Origin: Trinickia caryophylli | GTDB lineage: Bacteria > Pseudomonadota > Gammaproteobacteria > Burkholderiales > Burkholderiaceae | Direction of reading: 5' to 3' | NCBI RefSeq assembly: GCF_034424545.1 | Contig: NZ_CP139971.1 | Location: forward strand, 248,001 to 312,000 | DNA length: 64,000 nt | In this document: positions 54,001 through 61,644 of the stretch, piece after piece | Layout of the letters: each line of letters opens with the position of its first letter | How positions within the stretch are numbered: position 1 is the first letter of the stretch | The notes under the pieces: model-generated | Told to the model about the DNA's origin: nothing | The model's input: the letters and a program-made list of their open reading frames with translations, nothing else | The model's database searches: none | Made by a program: the position numbers and the translations under genes

Positions 54001-54886
54001 CGCCCGCGGCCCGCGCATCGCGCGTGGCTCGTTCGCGCTCGGCGGGGGCCGCGTCGGGATTCGCGAGCCGTGCTTTGGCATCTTGCAGTTCGGCCTGGGC
54101 CTGCTCCATTCGCTCGACGTTCTTCGAGATTTTGCGCAAGTCCCAGAGCAACTGCATCGACGCGCGCATGATGTCGGGGCCGACCTTGGCGCTCGGTGCG
54201 GCATCGGCCCGGCCGAGCGGCATGACTTCTTCCGTGCCTGCGTTGCGAAGCCGCAGTTCCGCGGAAGTGAACGCAAGCCGTGTGGTCAATGCGGTGAGCA
54301 GCACCGTTATGCCTGATAAAGCGGTTTTCGTGGGCGTGTGGGCGGAAGCGGCCAATTGGGCCACGCTCAATGCGCCGCCGGCTGTCGACGACATGCTGAC
54401 GGGCAGGCGATGAAGGCCGCCCGTGCCGGCTTTCTTGAAGCTGTCGAGCACTTCGTCCGTGTTGTCGAGCCCCATCGTCTTCAGAAACGTGACGATCATC
54501 TCCTGATAGTAGGCATCGTTCGACGAGCCTTCGGGCAGCAGACGCTGATCGCGCCGCTCGGGGGGGATTGCATCGGGCCGCGCGCGCTCGAAATTCAGCG
54601 CGACCAGGCGCGACAGGCCCACGACGGAAGGCTGCCGGCGCTGGCTTTCGAACCAGCGCTCGCAAATCTCCGTGGTGGCCGCTTCGTCCCAGCGCTCGGC
54701 GCTGACCGCGGGCCGGTGGTCCACGCGCTTCATGTCGATCAACTGAGCAAGACGCCCTTTGATCGTGCCGCGCGAAGGCCAAGCATCGGGTCGCTGCTCG
54801 GATGGCGCGCCCGGGGTGACCGGTGTGGTCGCGGGGGCCGTCGGGGCCGTATTTTCAGGCGTCGAAGCCGAGAAGATGCGAGGCAT
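51044..54886 (-). CDS. large candidate effector with C-terminal Cys/His protease-like domain
   Basis: The 1280-residue protein has a Ser/Thr/Pro-rich secretion-type N-terminus (MPRIFSASTPENTAPTAP). A long helical region follows, with two hydrophobic stretches near residues 190 to 215 and 345 to 390 (ALSATTTILGILTPVIVST). Then comes a Pro/Ala-rich linker (about 880 to 990) and a compact domain at about 1000 to 1125. That domain contains SGGASMDCLIISLLQHATG (Cys1012) and VGIVMFGNHYQALRHM (His1113). The order DC(L/F)xxxLLQ followed by NHYxxL is the arrangement of OTU-type deubiquitinases. The tail is disordered and basic. A perfect PIP box with minus-10 lies 79 bp upstream. No named effector family recognised. 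Confidence 0.68.
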   Translation of the reverse strand: MPRIFSASTPENTAPTAPATTPVTPGAPSEQRPDAWPSRGTIKGRLAQLIDMKRVDHRPAVSAERWDEAATTEICERWFESQRRQPSVVGLSRLVALNFERARPDAIPPERRDQRLLPEGSSNDAYYQEMIVTFLKTMGLDNTDEVLDSFKKAGTGGLHRLPVSMSSTAGGALSVAQLAASAHTPTKTALSGITVLLTALTTRLAFTSAELRLRNAGTEEVMPLGRADAAPSAKVGPDIMRASMQLLWDLRKISKNVERMEQAQAELQDAKARLANPDAAPAERERATRDARAAGEKLSIAFARFCLRNELKADYKTAADSAKIEYHGNKRYLGVSVGTGALSATTTILGILTPVIVSTAVTTGVTAGAAVIAALLYVGYQLSPGPSKDGEAKAKRAIVALAKSLDLLAGNASSQQKARAEAYRTYVADKRASYKPEARARARQKLLVALAEIARNDRTDNDLDPLKNWLDYAAYRREAAQAGEDASALEAIEQRFVEAHANQFKPATASDGWKTPERMRFDNMSRLLIGKVSESIASLHTFNEKAKAAAPRDSRRESMARAQIHAGRRADIKASLRDWIHFELAQSRMKAALSEKDPEAARASLRAAGQALAAIENADARALFSTDGRKQVEATERAKRMTIGEAERYTMTNAGPAALAGLVNIGGATAGLGLNIEKAVKESHGIHLTPQYGDQNDARVLAQSSAPITAPYTAAQRARFQKTGMAKLVGTLARKGEPVIVKLDLPGTNPMLLDLGHRHVDAELDKLLADVEAMHDIPDEIALAVNGRKLTSGKLSGTTSNYEWRYRKASLGTRAKFQSQQLAMLANSVAVSVFPPIAQAAAQVPLSMTRRAADRGKAMSLRVRAQLTELSRDGSPAEATAPLASSPARHDGSPEQAQIPPSPAQVAQTPPVAADTAAPESAGRVPTAYEPAAAARALAVIPLLGGNERAELAPAPPAAVFRPRPAALAQPVGDAVRQQRMMQGEGAAETHRWFAANGIEAAYNSGGASMDCLIISLLQHATGCYEAEYEPRLAAAAAGYRAALVERYPEIAEGDQMLYDDEPAIAALLQTINGDYGVSMDLQLVLPTVDGPVRIQSAGTGTDRVGIVMFGNHYQALRHMGPTDTTSAARGEPGTSPEASAHPAPTRSNEPVSPIDPSATMPTPTRRDKVADSIERVRAWLDTVPNEPPTVLNREPVGRSEAIDTPAQRRAARKKGLFASSAMPASAAQSPQAVRPRSSRPSPSSLPVAAKKPAAGWPERLRRNAQALFRKTEKKSPPDA

Positions 54887-54965
54887 GGGCAGTACCTTGA
54901 CCGGTTGGCCCGATATCGGGCGATTTACACCGTAATTCGGATGTGTGGCTGCAACAGGAGAGGCA

Positions 54966-54990
54966 GCGAAACGTCGTGTGTCTCGGCGAA
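54966..54990 (-). promoter_or_regulatory. perfect PIP box upstream of the Cys/His effector candidate
   Basis: GCGAA at 54966 and 54986 on the plus strand, giving TTCGC-N15-TTCGC on the minus strand. A TACGGT hexamer on the minus strand (54934 to 54929) lies 31 bp after the box. The gene start at 54886 is 79 bp below the box. Confidence 0.85.
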
Positions 54991-55109
54991 CCCAAAACGC
55001 ATGCGATCGATGGCGATGAAAACAGGCTCATTGCTCGACGCGCGTGTTACGGCGCGGGCAGGTGTATATCGGTCCTCGCAGCGACAAACACGGGCCGAAG
55101 CCGTCGCGC

Positions 55110-56771
55110 TCACGCGTGCCCATGAGGTTTCGGCGATCGAGTGGCCACGTAGCGCCACCAGCCGCCGGCCATGCGCCATACGGAAGGCAGGCTTGCACAT
55201 GCGAAACGGAGCGCATCGCCGAGAACCGCACGGCGGCGCGCGCCGCGCGCGATATCGCAGCGGCAAAGCGCGATCGTGGCGCACAGCACGTCGTGCATGA
55301 GGAACGCGCTGGCGACCATGAGCGCGAACATGCGCCGCGCACGCCCGAGGCCGTGATATGCAGCGACTTCCATCGCCACGTCGTAATGGCCGATTTCTTC
55401 GCGCGCATGCCAGCGCCACATGCGGCTTTCGGGCGACGCGTCGTGCACGAGCAGGTTGCGGTGTTCGACGATCTCACGCGAAACGAGCGCGGTGAGGTGC
55501 TCGAACGCGGCGACGAGCGCGAGCTTCGTTCGCATATCGAGCGCTGCCAGACTGTCAGCGGCACGGCTCGCGCGTTGCGCGGCGGCTGCCGCGAGCGGAA
55601 GATCGGCGACCAGCGCGGCGTTGTATCGTTCGTGCACCCTCTGGTGGGCCTGCTCCTCGCGGATGAAGCGGCCGACCTCGGCGCGCAGGCGCGGCGCCAA
55701 CGCAGACCCCATCTGCGCGCGCCAGATCGACAGCGTTGCGATCATGAACGTTTCACCGGCCGGCAGCAGCAGCGACAAGGCGTCGAACGCACGGGTGCGC
55801 ACGAGCGAGCCATTCCAGTGGACGCGTGCGCCGCTCGCCGACGCGGCAGTGCGCGACGGTGCGACTCGATCGGGCTGGGCAGGGCCGCGCACCTCTGCAC
55901 GGGCGATGGGTTGCCAAAGCCTGGGACCGCCTGCCAGCCAGCGGCGCGCGAACGCCGAATAGGAAACGGACATTGCCGGCGAGACCGCGCGCGCACGGCG
56001 AGGCGCTTCGAACCACCGTATGCCGGGGTGGCGATGATGGGTGGCATGGAGCGAGCGATGCAGCGTCAGCCAGCCAAGGCCGGGTGGCAGCACGATATCG
56101 AGTGTCGAGGCACCTGGGCGGGGCGTGGCCGCGGCCGGCACGATAGGCGCCTCGTAGTGTTCGGCCTGCGTCAGCAGGAAGTCGAACCATGCGCACAGCG
56201 CAAGCGGAACGACATAGGCCCACACGAGTGCGTGCGGCGCGAACCATGCGGCAAGTGCGAGCAGGCCGCCGAACGCCACCATCCATGCGAGCGCTGCTCG
56301 ACGCAGGCCGCTGTGCGCGCAGGGCACCAAGGGGCCGCCGATTCGGTTGAGATGCCACGCGACCCACGGCAACTCGAGCGGTGCGAGCAGCCAGATCCAT
56401 CGTGTGGCCCAACTGCGCATGTAAAGCAGGCCCTCCGGGTCCGCATCGGTGCACGTGGCCCGGTGATGCTGAAAATGAAAATACCGGTAAGACGCGAAGT
56501 TGACGCCTGCAAGCGCGGCGCACACGATCCCGGCCGCATCGTTGAGCCGGCGGTTGGCGAAGAATGTGCCGTGCACGCACAGATGCTTGGCTTCCTGACA
56601 GCCGGCCAGCAACAATGCCTGCAACAATACGAGCAAGCCGCGCGCGACGGGTTGTGTAGCGTGAGCGATCGAGACGGTATTGAGCGCGACGACGCATAAG
56701 AAGAGCGCACTCGGCACATCCGCCAGCCAGCGGGCAGGGCCATGCGCGGCACGATGCATGGGCGCGGTCAT
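55110..56771 (-). CDS. fatty acid desaturase fused to a PF10118-like metal-dependent hydrolase domain
   Basis: The 553-residue protein has two parts. Residues 1 to about 275 are a membrane fatty-acid-desaturase/hydroxylase domain with His boxes HLCVHGTFF, YFHFQHHRA and SLHATHHRH and several membrane helices. Residues about 310 to 530 resemble the predicted metal-dependent hydrolase family PF10118: WNGSLVRTRAFDALSLLLPAGE, GRFIREEQAHQRVHERYN, FEHLTALVSREIVEH, MWRWHAREEIGHYDVAMEVAAYHG. The Glu/His pattern suggests a ferritin-like diiron site. The gene follows a GNAT gene with a 4 bp overlap. The fusion suggests two oxidative steps on one lipid. No PIP box was seen, although it lies between two effector candidates. 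Confidence 0.72.
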   Translation of the reverse strand: MTAPMHRAAHGPARWLADVPSALFLCVVALNTVSIAHATQPVARGLLVLLQALLLAGCQEAKHLCVHGTFFANRRLNDAAGIVCAALAGVNFASYRYFHFQHHRATCTDADPEGLLYMRSWATRWIWLLAPLELPWVAWHLNRIGGPLVPCAHSGLRRAALAWMVAFGGLLALAAWFAPHALVWAYVVPLALCAWFDFLLTQAEHYEAPIVPAAATPRPGASTLDIVLPPGLGWLTLHRSLHATHHRHPGIRWFEAPRRARAVSPAMSVSYSAFARRWLAGGPRLWQPIARAEVRGPAQPDRVAPSRTAASASGARVHWNGSLVRTRAFDALSLLLPAGETFMIATLSIWRAQMGSALAPRLRAEVGRFIREEQAHQRVHERYNAALVADLPLAAAAAQRASRAADSLAALDMRTKLALVAAFEHLTALVSREIVEHRNLLVHDASPESRMWRWHAREEIGHYDVAMEVAAYHGLGRARRMFALMVASAFLMHDVLCATIALCRCDIARGARRRAVLGDALRFACASLPSVWRMAGGWWRYVATRSPKPHGHA

Positions 56772-57499
56772 AGCAGTCCGGCGAGTGCCTGGGTGATGCG
56801 TTGCACGACGGCAGGAGGCAACCGGGCCCAGAGCGGCGCAAGGCTGGACAGGGGGATGGTGCCTCTCAGCAGCACGCCATAGTCGAGCGACCGTTCATGC
56901 GGGAAATAACCGGGCTTGATGGCCACAATCTTGTTGAAACCGCGTGCGCGGTAATAGCGCAACTGTGGATCGACCGGGCGACCGCTGCGCGTGGCGCGCG
57001 CGTACCGTCGCACGCTGTCCGCGGGGTGGCCTTGCAGCCACTCGCGCAAGCCGGGTATCGGCGAGCCCAGATAGATGCGGCGCCAACCTTGCCTGAGCGC
57101 GCGTGGCCAATAAAACCGCAGCAGCGCATCGACCGCCGGCTGGCTTCGGCTGCTCAAGCTGATGCCGAAAAGTGTGGTACTGCGGCGCGGCACGGGTAAG
57201 GACGCGCACGCGCGCCAAGTCGTGGCCGTGCGATGAAAATCGTCGGGCACCGGCCTCAGGAACAACGATGCGAGCAAACGACCGGTACTTGTGCAGAACG
57301 CGCCCATGGCCAGATCCGGATACGCGTCGATGCGCGCGCGCAGCGCGTCTTGCGAAGCGGCCTGATCGACGTCCCATTTTTCATGCTCGAGTTCGAGCAA
57401 TGCCGAGAGGTCCCGGTGCGTGAGCAGGCGGACATGAATCGGTTCGTTGGCGCAGGCGGGCGCGGCAGTCCGCGCGAAAATTCGAAGGTCGTAAGGCAT
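56768..57499 (-). CDS. GNAT-type N-acyltransferase-like protein
   Basis: The 243-residue protein has an acetyltransferase-like fold: VRLLTHRDLSALLELEHEKWDVDQAA, then DLAMGAFCTSTGRLLASLFLRPV, TLFGISLSSRSQPAVDALLRFYWPRALRQGWRRIYLGSPIPGL, and a C-terminal LRYYRARGFNKIVAIKPGYF. The YRARGF motif near the end is typical of GNATs. It is the first gene of a two-gene operon with the desaturase fusion (ATGA overlap), so it probably attaches an acyl group to, or supplies, the lipid that the second enzyme modifies. Substrate unknown. Confidence 0.65.
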   Translation of the reverse strand: MPYDLRIFARTAAPACANEPIHVRLLTHRDLSALLELEHEKWDVDQAASQDALRARIDAYPDLAMGAFCTSTGRLLASLFLRPVPDDFHRTATTWRACASLPVPRRSTTLFGISLSSRSQPAVDALLRFYWPRALRQGWRRIYLGSPIPGLREWLQGHPADSVRRYARATRSGRPVDPQLRYYRARGFNKIVAIKPGYFPHERSLDYGVLLRGTIPLSSLAPLWARLPPAVVQRITQALAGLL

Positions 57500-57879
57500 G
57501 ACGACAGCGGAGAAACGAGCGAAAGTCGCATTGATTAAAACGAGCTACGATTTCACTCGGGCGGCATGTCACGCTTATGACAATTCGTTAAGAAAAACTG
57601 TTAGTACGATGAACTGGTATTTTTTGAGATTCGTTGAGATTTTATTGGAGATAAATGGTGTATTTTTAATGCGATACGAAAACAGATTGAAAGGATGCGT
57701 AAAAAGGAATACGGTGCAATCGAAAGAGAAGTGCACCCCTGGCACGCGTGACGCGGTCGCAGAAGGGATACGCGCAAGCTGCGTGGCCCGCGCGGAGGGA
57801 TTGACAGATGCTGATCGGAGCGGGGCGAGCAAAGCGTCGCTCAACTCGCCCCGAGGCACGCGGCGGCTGGAAGGGTGAT
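57500..57879. other. AT-rich stretch between GNAT gene and AWR-like effector
   Basis: About 380 bp, clearly AT-rich from about 57530 to 57720 (TTTTTGAGATTCGTTGAG, GTATTTTTAATGCG). Short ORFs run across it on both strands, but none has a ribosome-binding site or recognisable features. It holds the promoter of the GNAT operon and the end of the effector gene at 57880. Composition contrast suggests foreign DNA. Confidence 0.55.
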
Positions 57880-60800
57880 TTACGACGAGGCCGAAAGGGC
57901 CGCCACTTCACGCACACCGCCTACGCTTTGCGAACTCTGCGCGTTGAGCAGGAAAGACAGGCCGAGCGTGCGTTGCGTGCCGATCGACTCGAGCACGTAC
58001 AGCGACGCACGACGCCAACTGTTTTCGTTGCCCAGCACCTGCCGGATGTCAGCATCGATTCTCGCAAGTTCGCGGGCCTGCGCCGGGGTCGGTTTTTCGA
58101 GCCGCGCGAGCCGCTGTTTGCGATGCAACAGGAAGTCCATATTTTTCCCGGCCTGCCGGGTCATATGGGCACGCTCGCCCATGATGAGATTGCCCGCGTC
58201 GGCGCCTTCCCTTACCCGGGCGACCCACGTGTCGAGCTTTTTGCGCGCTTCGTCGCCGCCGCCCAGAGACGTGAGCCATTCGGAACGGTAAGTGTCGACA
58301 AATTGCTTGAAATCCTTGAACGTGCCGAACTCCGTGTCCTTGAACGTATGCTCCGGGATCGTCTGATCGCCGTCGCGCGCGATGCGCAGCGCGGCGTTCG
58401 TGTTGGTCGCGAACAACGTCGTCCCGATGCCGACGTACGGCTGAGAAGGAAACGAGAGCGCTGCGAGGTGTCCGCTGTGATGCGGCATCGCGGCGCTCGG
58501 CATGCCTTCGACCAGCGAGGCCGACACCGACGTCGCGCGGCCGCTGCTGTTCGTCGCGGTGTTGAGCACTTGCGAGCCGGTTTGATCCTCGAGCCGGTTC
58601 TTGGCTTGCGAGACACTTCGGTGGCTCACGCCCAGCGACGGCCCCCACTTGGTCTTCGCGGTTCCTCCGCGCAAGGTCGCGCCGGCCGAGGCCGTCGTGG
58701 ACGACGTCTTATCGCGGTTATCGGTCCAGTTGATGGACACGGAAGGGTCCTTCCAAAACCGCTGAACCACGCCACCCCACATTTCGCCCGCGTTGCGCGG
58801 TGCTTCGTCGTTGGGGCCCGCGTGCCGCACGGTATCCAGTATGTCGAGCATCGTCGTGCGCCATGCATCGGGACTGCCCGGGCGTTCGTTGTCGGAGCGG
58901 CGGGTGCGGATGGTCACGCCGCGCGGCCCGCCCCGCTCGTAGCTTCGCCGAAGGCCGCCCGATACGCCGGCGCTGAAATGGCTTTTCTTGTCGAGCCCCC
59001 AGCCGAAGAAAGCGCCCGCGCCGAGGTAGGCGGTTCTGCGCACGTCGGAGCCGATGAAGATGTGGCCGAAATGCTGATTCGAGCCGACGTCGATCACCGC
59101 GTTGCGTCCCTGGACATAACCGACGTCGGGCACGGCGGTGAACGTCGGCACCTTCAAATGTTTCGAGAATGCCTTCAGCGACTCGGGCGGCACTCCCACG
59201 ACGCCGAGCGTGCCACCGCTCGTGAAGCGAACGTCATAGGTGTCGGGCATCTGCCGGACGAGTTCGCCGATTGCGTCGAACTGGGTGTTGGCGTCGCCGG
59301 GCTTCGGCCGGATGCCGCCGCCCGAGAGGCGCGTTTGCAGCGTATCGATTTTTTCGGTGACGTAGGCAGGCACGCCGTCGTCCGCCGCGCTCCACGATTC
59401 GTTTGCCCAGGCCCGCAGTTGTTCAGGGGACATCTTGCCCAGCGTTTTCAATTCGGCACGTACCGCCTCCCTGTTGCGCGTGCGGCGCCCCTCATCGTCG
59501 CCGACGATAACCAGATCGGGGCTGGCGGCCCCCCCGGATGCCCTTTCGCGCGATTCGTTGCTCGCCGGTGTTTCCTCGTTGCGGCCGAGCGCTGGCCGGT
59601 CAGGCAGCAACGCCCGCGCGCGGACTTCGATCTTCTTGAGGTCCGACGACGAGAGCTTGTAGCTGCTTCGCAGCCCTTTCACCGCCATGCGTGCCTGCCA
59701 TTGATCGAGGGTTGCGACGCGTACGGCATAGCGCGCCTTGGATTCCTGCGATGCCGATGGGTTCTGGATCTGTTCGACAAGCCGCGTTCTCAAGGCGTCG
59801 ACCGTGTCGGTAAAGCGCGCGAATTCCTGCTCCGGATGGCCGAGCAGCAAGCCGCCCGTTCCGAAATTCTGCAGTGCGGACAGCGGCGATTTCTGTTTGC
59901 CGAGGAAGCCCGAGAGCGCACGCACGCCGAAACCCGTTTTCGCCGCGCGCTCGGTATACGTGAAAAGCTTGAAAAAGCGCTGCTGCGTTTTCTCGAGATC
60001 CGTTCCGGGCCCTTCGCGCTCGAAGCCGTTGCGCCACGCCATGTAGGCCGCGGCTTGATGGGGCGGACAATTCGCGGCCGGATCGGCGCGCAACGCGTTT
60101 GCCGCCTGCAGCGCCTTGATCGCAAGCGTATTGTGCGGATTCGCGAGCCAGGCCGGCATGGGCTCGGGCGTAGCGGGGAGGGCCGCCACGCGGCTGCTGT
60201 TGGTGCGCGCGCGCTCCGCGACCGGAAGCGCTTTATCGGCCAGCGCGGCCAGTTCTTCGAGGCTCGTCGGGCCGATTTCGTCGGCGGGCTTCGATCGAAG
60301 CAGATGGTCCGCGGCCCGCAACGCGTGCCGGAACGCCTCGCGCCGGATCTCGGGTGCGCCGCCGTCGCCTGCCTCGTGCGGCGGCAGTACGTGAGGCGCG
60401 AGCGCGAGCAAGGTCTGCAGCCCGGTACCTGACGCGCCAAGCGCGATCTGCGTGGCGAGCACGTCGGCGCGCACTCGCGGATCCTCGTGGTGGGCGCCGT
60501 CGAGCAGCGCATGCAGCGCGGCATGCGCGCGCACCGGATCTCCGCCTGTGGCATGGGCGAGTGCGTCCGAGAGCATGATTGCGTGGGAAGCAGCCTGCCG
60601 ATGGCCGTCAGCGGGCACGCTCCCGTGCGTGCCGACCGGGCCCGCGAGCACACGCTCCGCTATTGCGGTGGCCAGGCGGTCGACGGCGGCCGGCGAGAAG
60701 TTGCCGTTGGCTTCCACCTCGCGCCATTGCGTGCCGATGTAACGCGTGGCACCCTCGGGCGTATGCATGTCTTCGGGTAATCCGAATCTGATCTCCGCGC

Positions 60801-61179
60801 GTGCGTCGATCGCCTTCGACTGCGGCACGATCGCATCGATGTTGCGTTCGTGCTTGTGGCCAAGCGCGCGCGGCGGACCCATGCGGCGCGGCGGTGGCGT
60901 CTCGGCCGGCTTCACGTCGGGCGCGGGTCTGGCACGTGACGGCGCCGTGCTCGTTTTTGTGTAGAACGGAAAGGCGACGGTTTTCGACGTCGCGCGCAAC
61001 GTTCGCTTGACGGTCGATTGCAACTGGCTGAGCATGCCGCCACTGCCGCGTCGGCGCGCGGCATTCGAATCGGTGGAGGCCGATGAATCATTCCCACGCG
61101 CTGTGTCCGACACCGGCTCGTTGCCATGCGAAGCAACGCTGCTCGATGCCATGGGGGGCGACGTTATTCTGCCGGACAT
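57880..61179 (-). CDS. AWR/RipA-like type III effector
   Basis: The 1099-residue protein has a Ser/Thr-rich N-terminus without signal peptide (MSGRITSPPMASSSVASHG) and a long C-terminal part with Gly-rich strands (YLGAGAFFGWGLDKKSHFSAGVSGGLRR). The central AYMAWRNGFEREGPGTDLEK contains the AWR triad at residues 381 to 383. The Ralstonia RipA (AWR) effectors are about 1000 to 1250 residues and defined by an Ala-Trp-Arg motif in a similar context; they act on plant TOR signalling. I recognise the size, context and triad but cannot align it. The start at 61179 follows AAGGAA. The PIP box lies 260 bp upstream in an AT-rich leader. Truncation is not seen. Confidence 0.68.
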   Translation of the reverse strand: MSGRITSPPMASSSVASHGNEPVSDTARGNDSSASTDSNAARRRGSGGMLSQLQSTVKRTLRATSKTVAFPFYTKTSTAPSRARPAPDVKPAETPPPRRMGPPRALGHKHERNIDAIVPQSKAIDARAEIRFGLPEDMHTPEGATRYIGTQWREVEANGNFSPAAVDRLATAIAERVLAGPVGTHGSVPADGHRQAASHAIMLSDALAHATGGDPVRAHAALHALLDGAHHEDPRVRADVLATQIALGASGTGLQTLLALAPHVLPPHEAGDGGAPEIRREAFRHALRAADHLLRSKPADEIGPTSLEELAALADKALPVAERARTNSSRVAALPATPEPMPAWLANPHNTLAIKALQAANALRADPAANCPPHQAAAYMAWRNGFEREGPGTDLEKTQQRFFKLFTYTERAAKTGFGVRALSGFLGKQKSPLSALQNFGTGGLLLGHPEQEFARFTDTVDALRTRLVEQIQNPSASQESKARYAVRVATLDQWQARMAVKGLRSSYKLSSSDLKKIEVRARALLPDRPALGRNEETPASNESRERASGGAASPDLVIVGDDEGRRTRNREAVRAELKTLGKMSPEQLRAWANESWSAADDGVPAYVTEKIDTLQTRLSGGGIRPKPGDANTQFDAIGELVRQMPDTYDVRFTSGGTLGVVGVPPESLKAFSKHLKVPTFTAVPDVGYVQGRNAVIDVGSNQHFGHIFIGSDVRRTAYLGAGAFFGWGLDKKSHFSAGVSGGLRRSYERGGPRGVTIRTRRSDNERPGSPDAWRTTMLDILDTVRHAGPNDEAPRNAGEMWGGVVQRFWKDPSVSINWTDNRDKTSSTTASAGATLRGGTAKTKWGPSLGVSHRSVSQAKNRLEDQTGSQVLNTATNSSGRATSVSASLVEGMPSAAMPHHSGHLAALSFPSQPYVGIGTTLFATNTNAALRIARDGDQTIPEHTFKDTEFGTFKDFKQFVDTYRSEWLTSLGGGDEARKKLDTWVARVREGADAGNLIMGERAHMTRQAGKNMDFLLHRKQRLARLEKPTPAQARELARIDADIRQVLGNENSWRRASLYVLESIGTQRTLGLSFLLNAQSSQSVGGVREVAALSASS

Positions 61180-61644
61180 TTTCCGTTCCTTGCATTGAAC
61201 GCGGAAAAGGAAGCGCGATCGACTCGATCGGGCTGGCGGGCAATCCGGGCCGCCGCGGGGAAAATGCGATAGCGCATTATTCGACAAAATAATGCGATCC
61301 GTCCTTCTCAGCCGTTTTTGTTGGGGGGATTGCAAATTTCATCTTTTGAATACGGATCACTAAATCGGTATAACGCTTCTTTTGTAAGAATTTGTGTCGT
61401 TATCGTCAGTGGCCATTATTTGATTTGCTTCCGTCGCGGCGAAATTGCGGGGAAGCGGGCGAAGCCGGCCGGCCGAGGTAACGGGGCACGTCGTGCACGC
61501 GCGAGGCGCGCCTCGCCGGCGGCGAATTGCCGTGCATGGCGGTGCACCCGGAGAGCGTGTCCGATTGCGCCAGCACCGGCCCTGCCGGCTAAAGCCCAGG
61601 GGTGTTGCCGGGTCCGGCTCCTCTCGCAGCAGCGAGGAATTGCG
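61180..61644. other. leader and intergenic region upstream of the AWR-like effector
   Basis: About 465 bp. The part from 61260 to 61440 is AT-rich (AAAATGCGATAGCGCATTATTCG, which contains the inverted repeat GCGATAGCGC). It carries the PIP box. The rest, to the end of the outer-membrane protein gene at 61645, is GC-rich without credible genes. Confidence 0.55.
61439..61463 (-). promoter_or_regulatory. perfect PIP box upstream of the AWR-like effector
   Basis: GCGAA at 61439 and 61459 on the plus strand, giving TTCGC-N15-TTCGC on the minus strand. It is 260 bp from the start codon, the longest distance in this set, and no TANNNT was found at 30 to 32 bp. The orientation and perfect words still support it. 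Confidence 0.68.

Noticed and set aside
57498..57878. 126-codon plus-strand ORF in the AT-rich gap
   Set aside because: No ribosome-binding site, no family features, mixed composition; it crosses the promoter of the GNAT operon.
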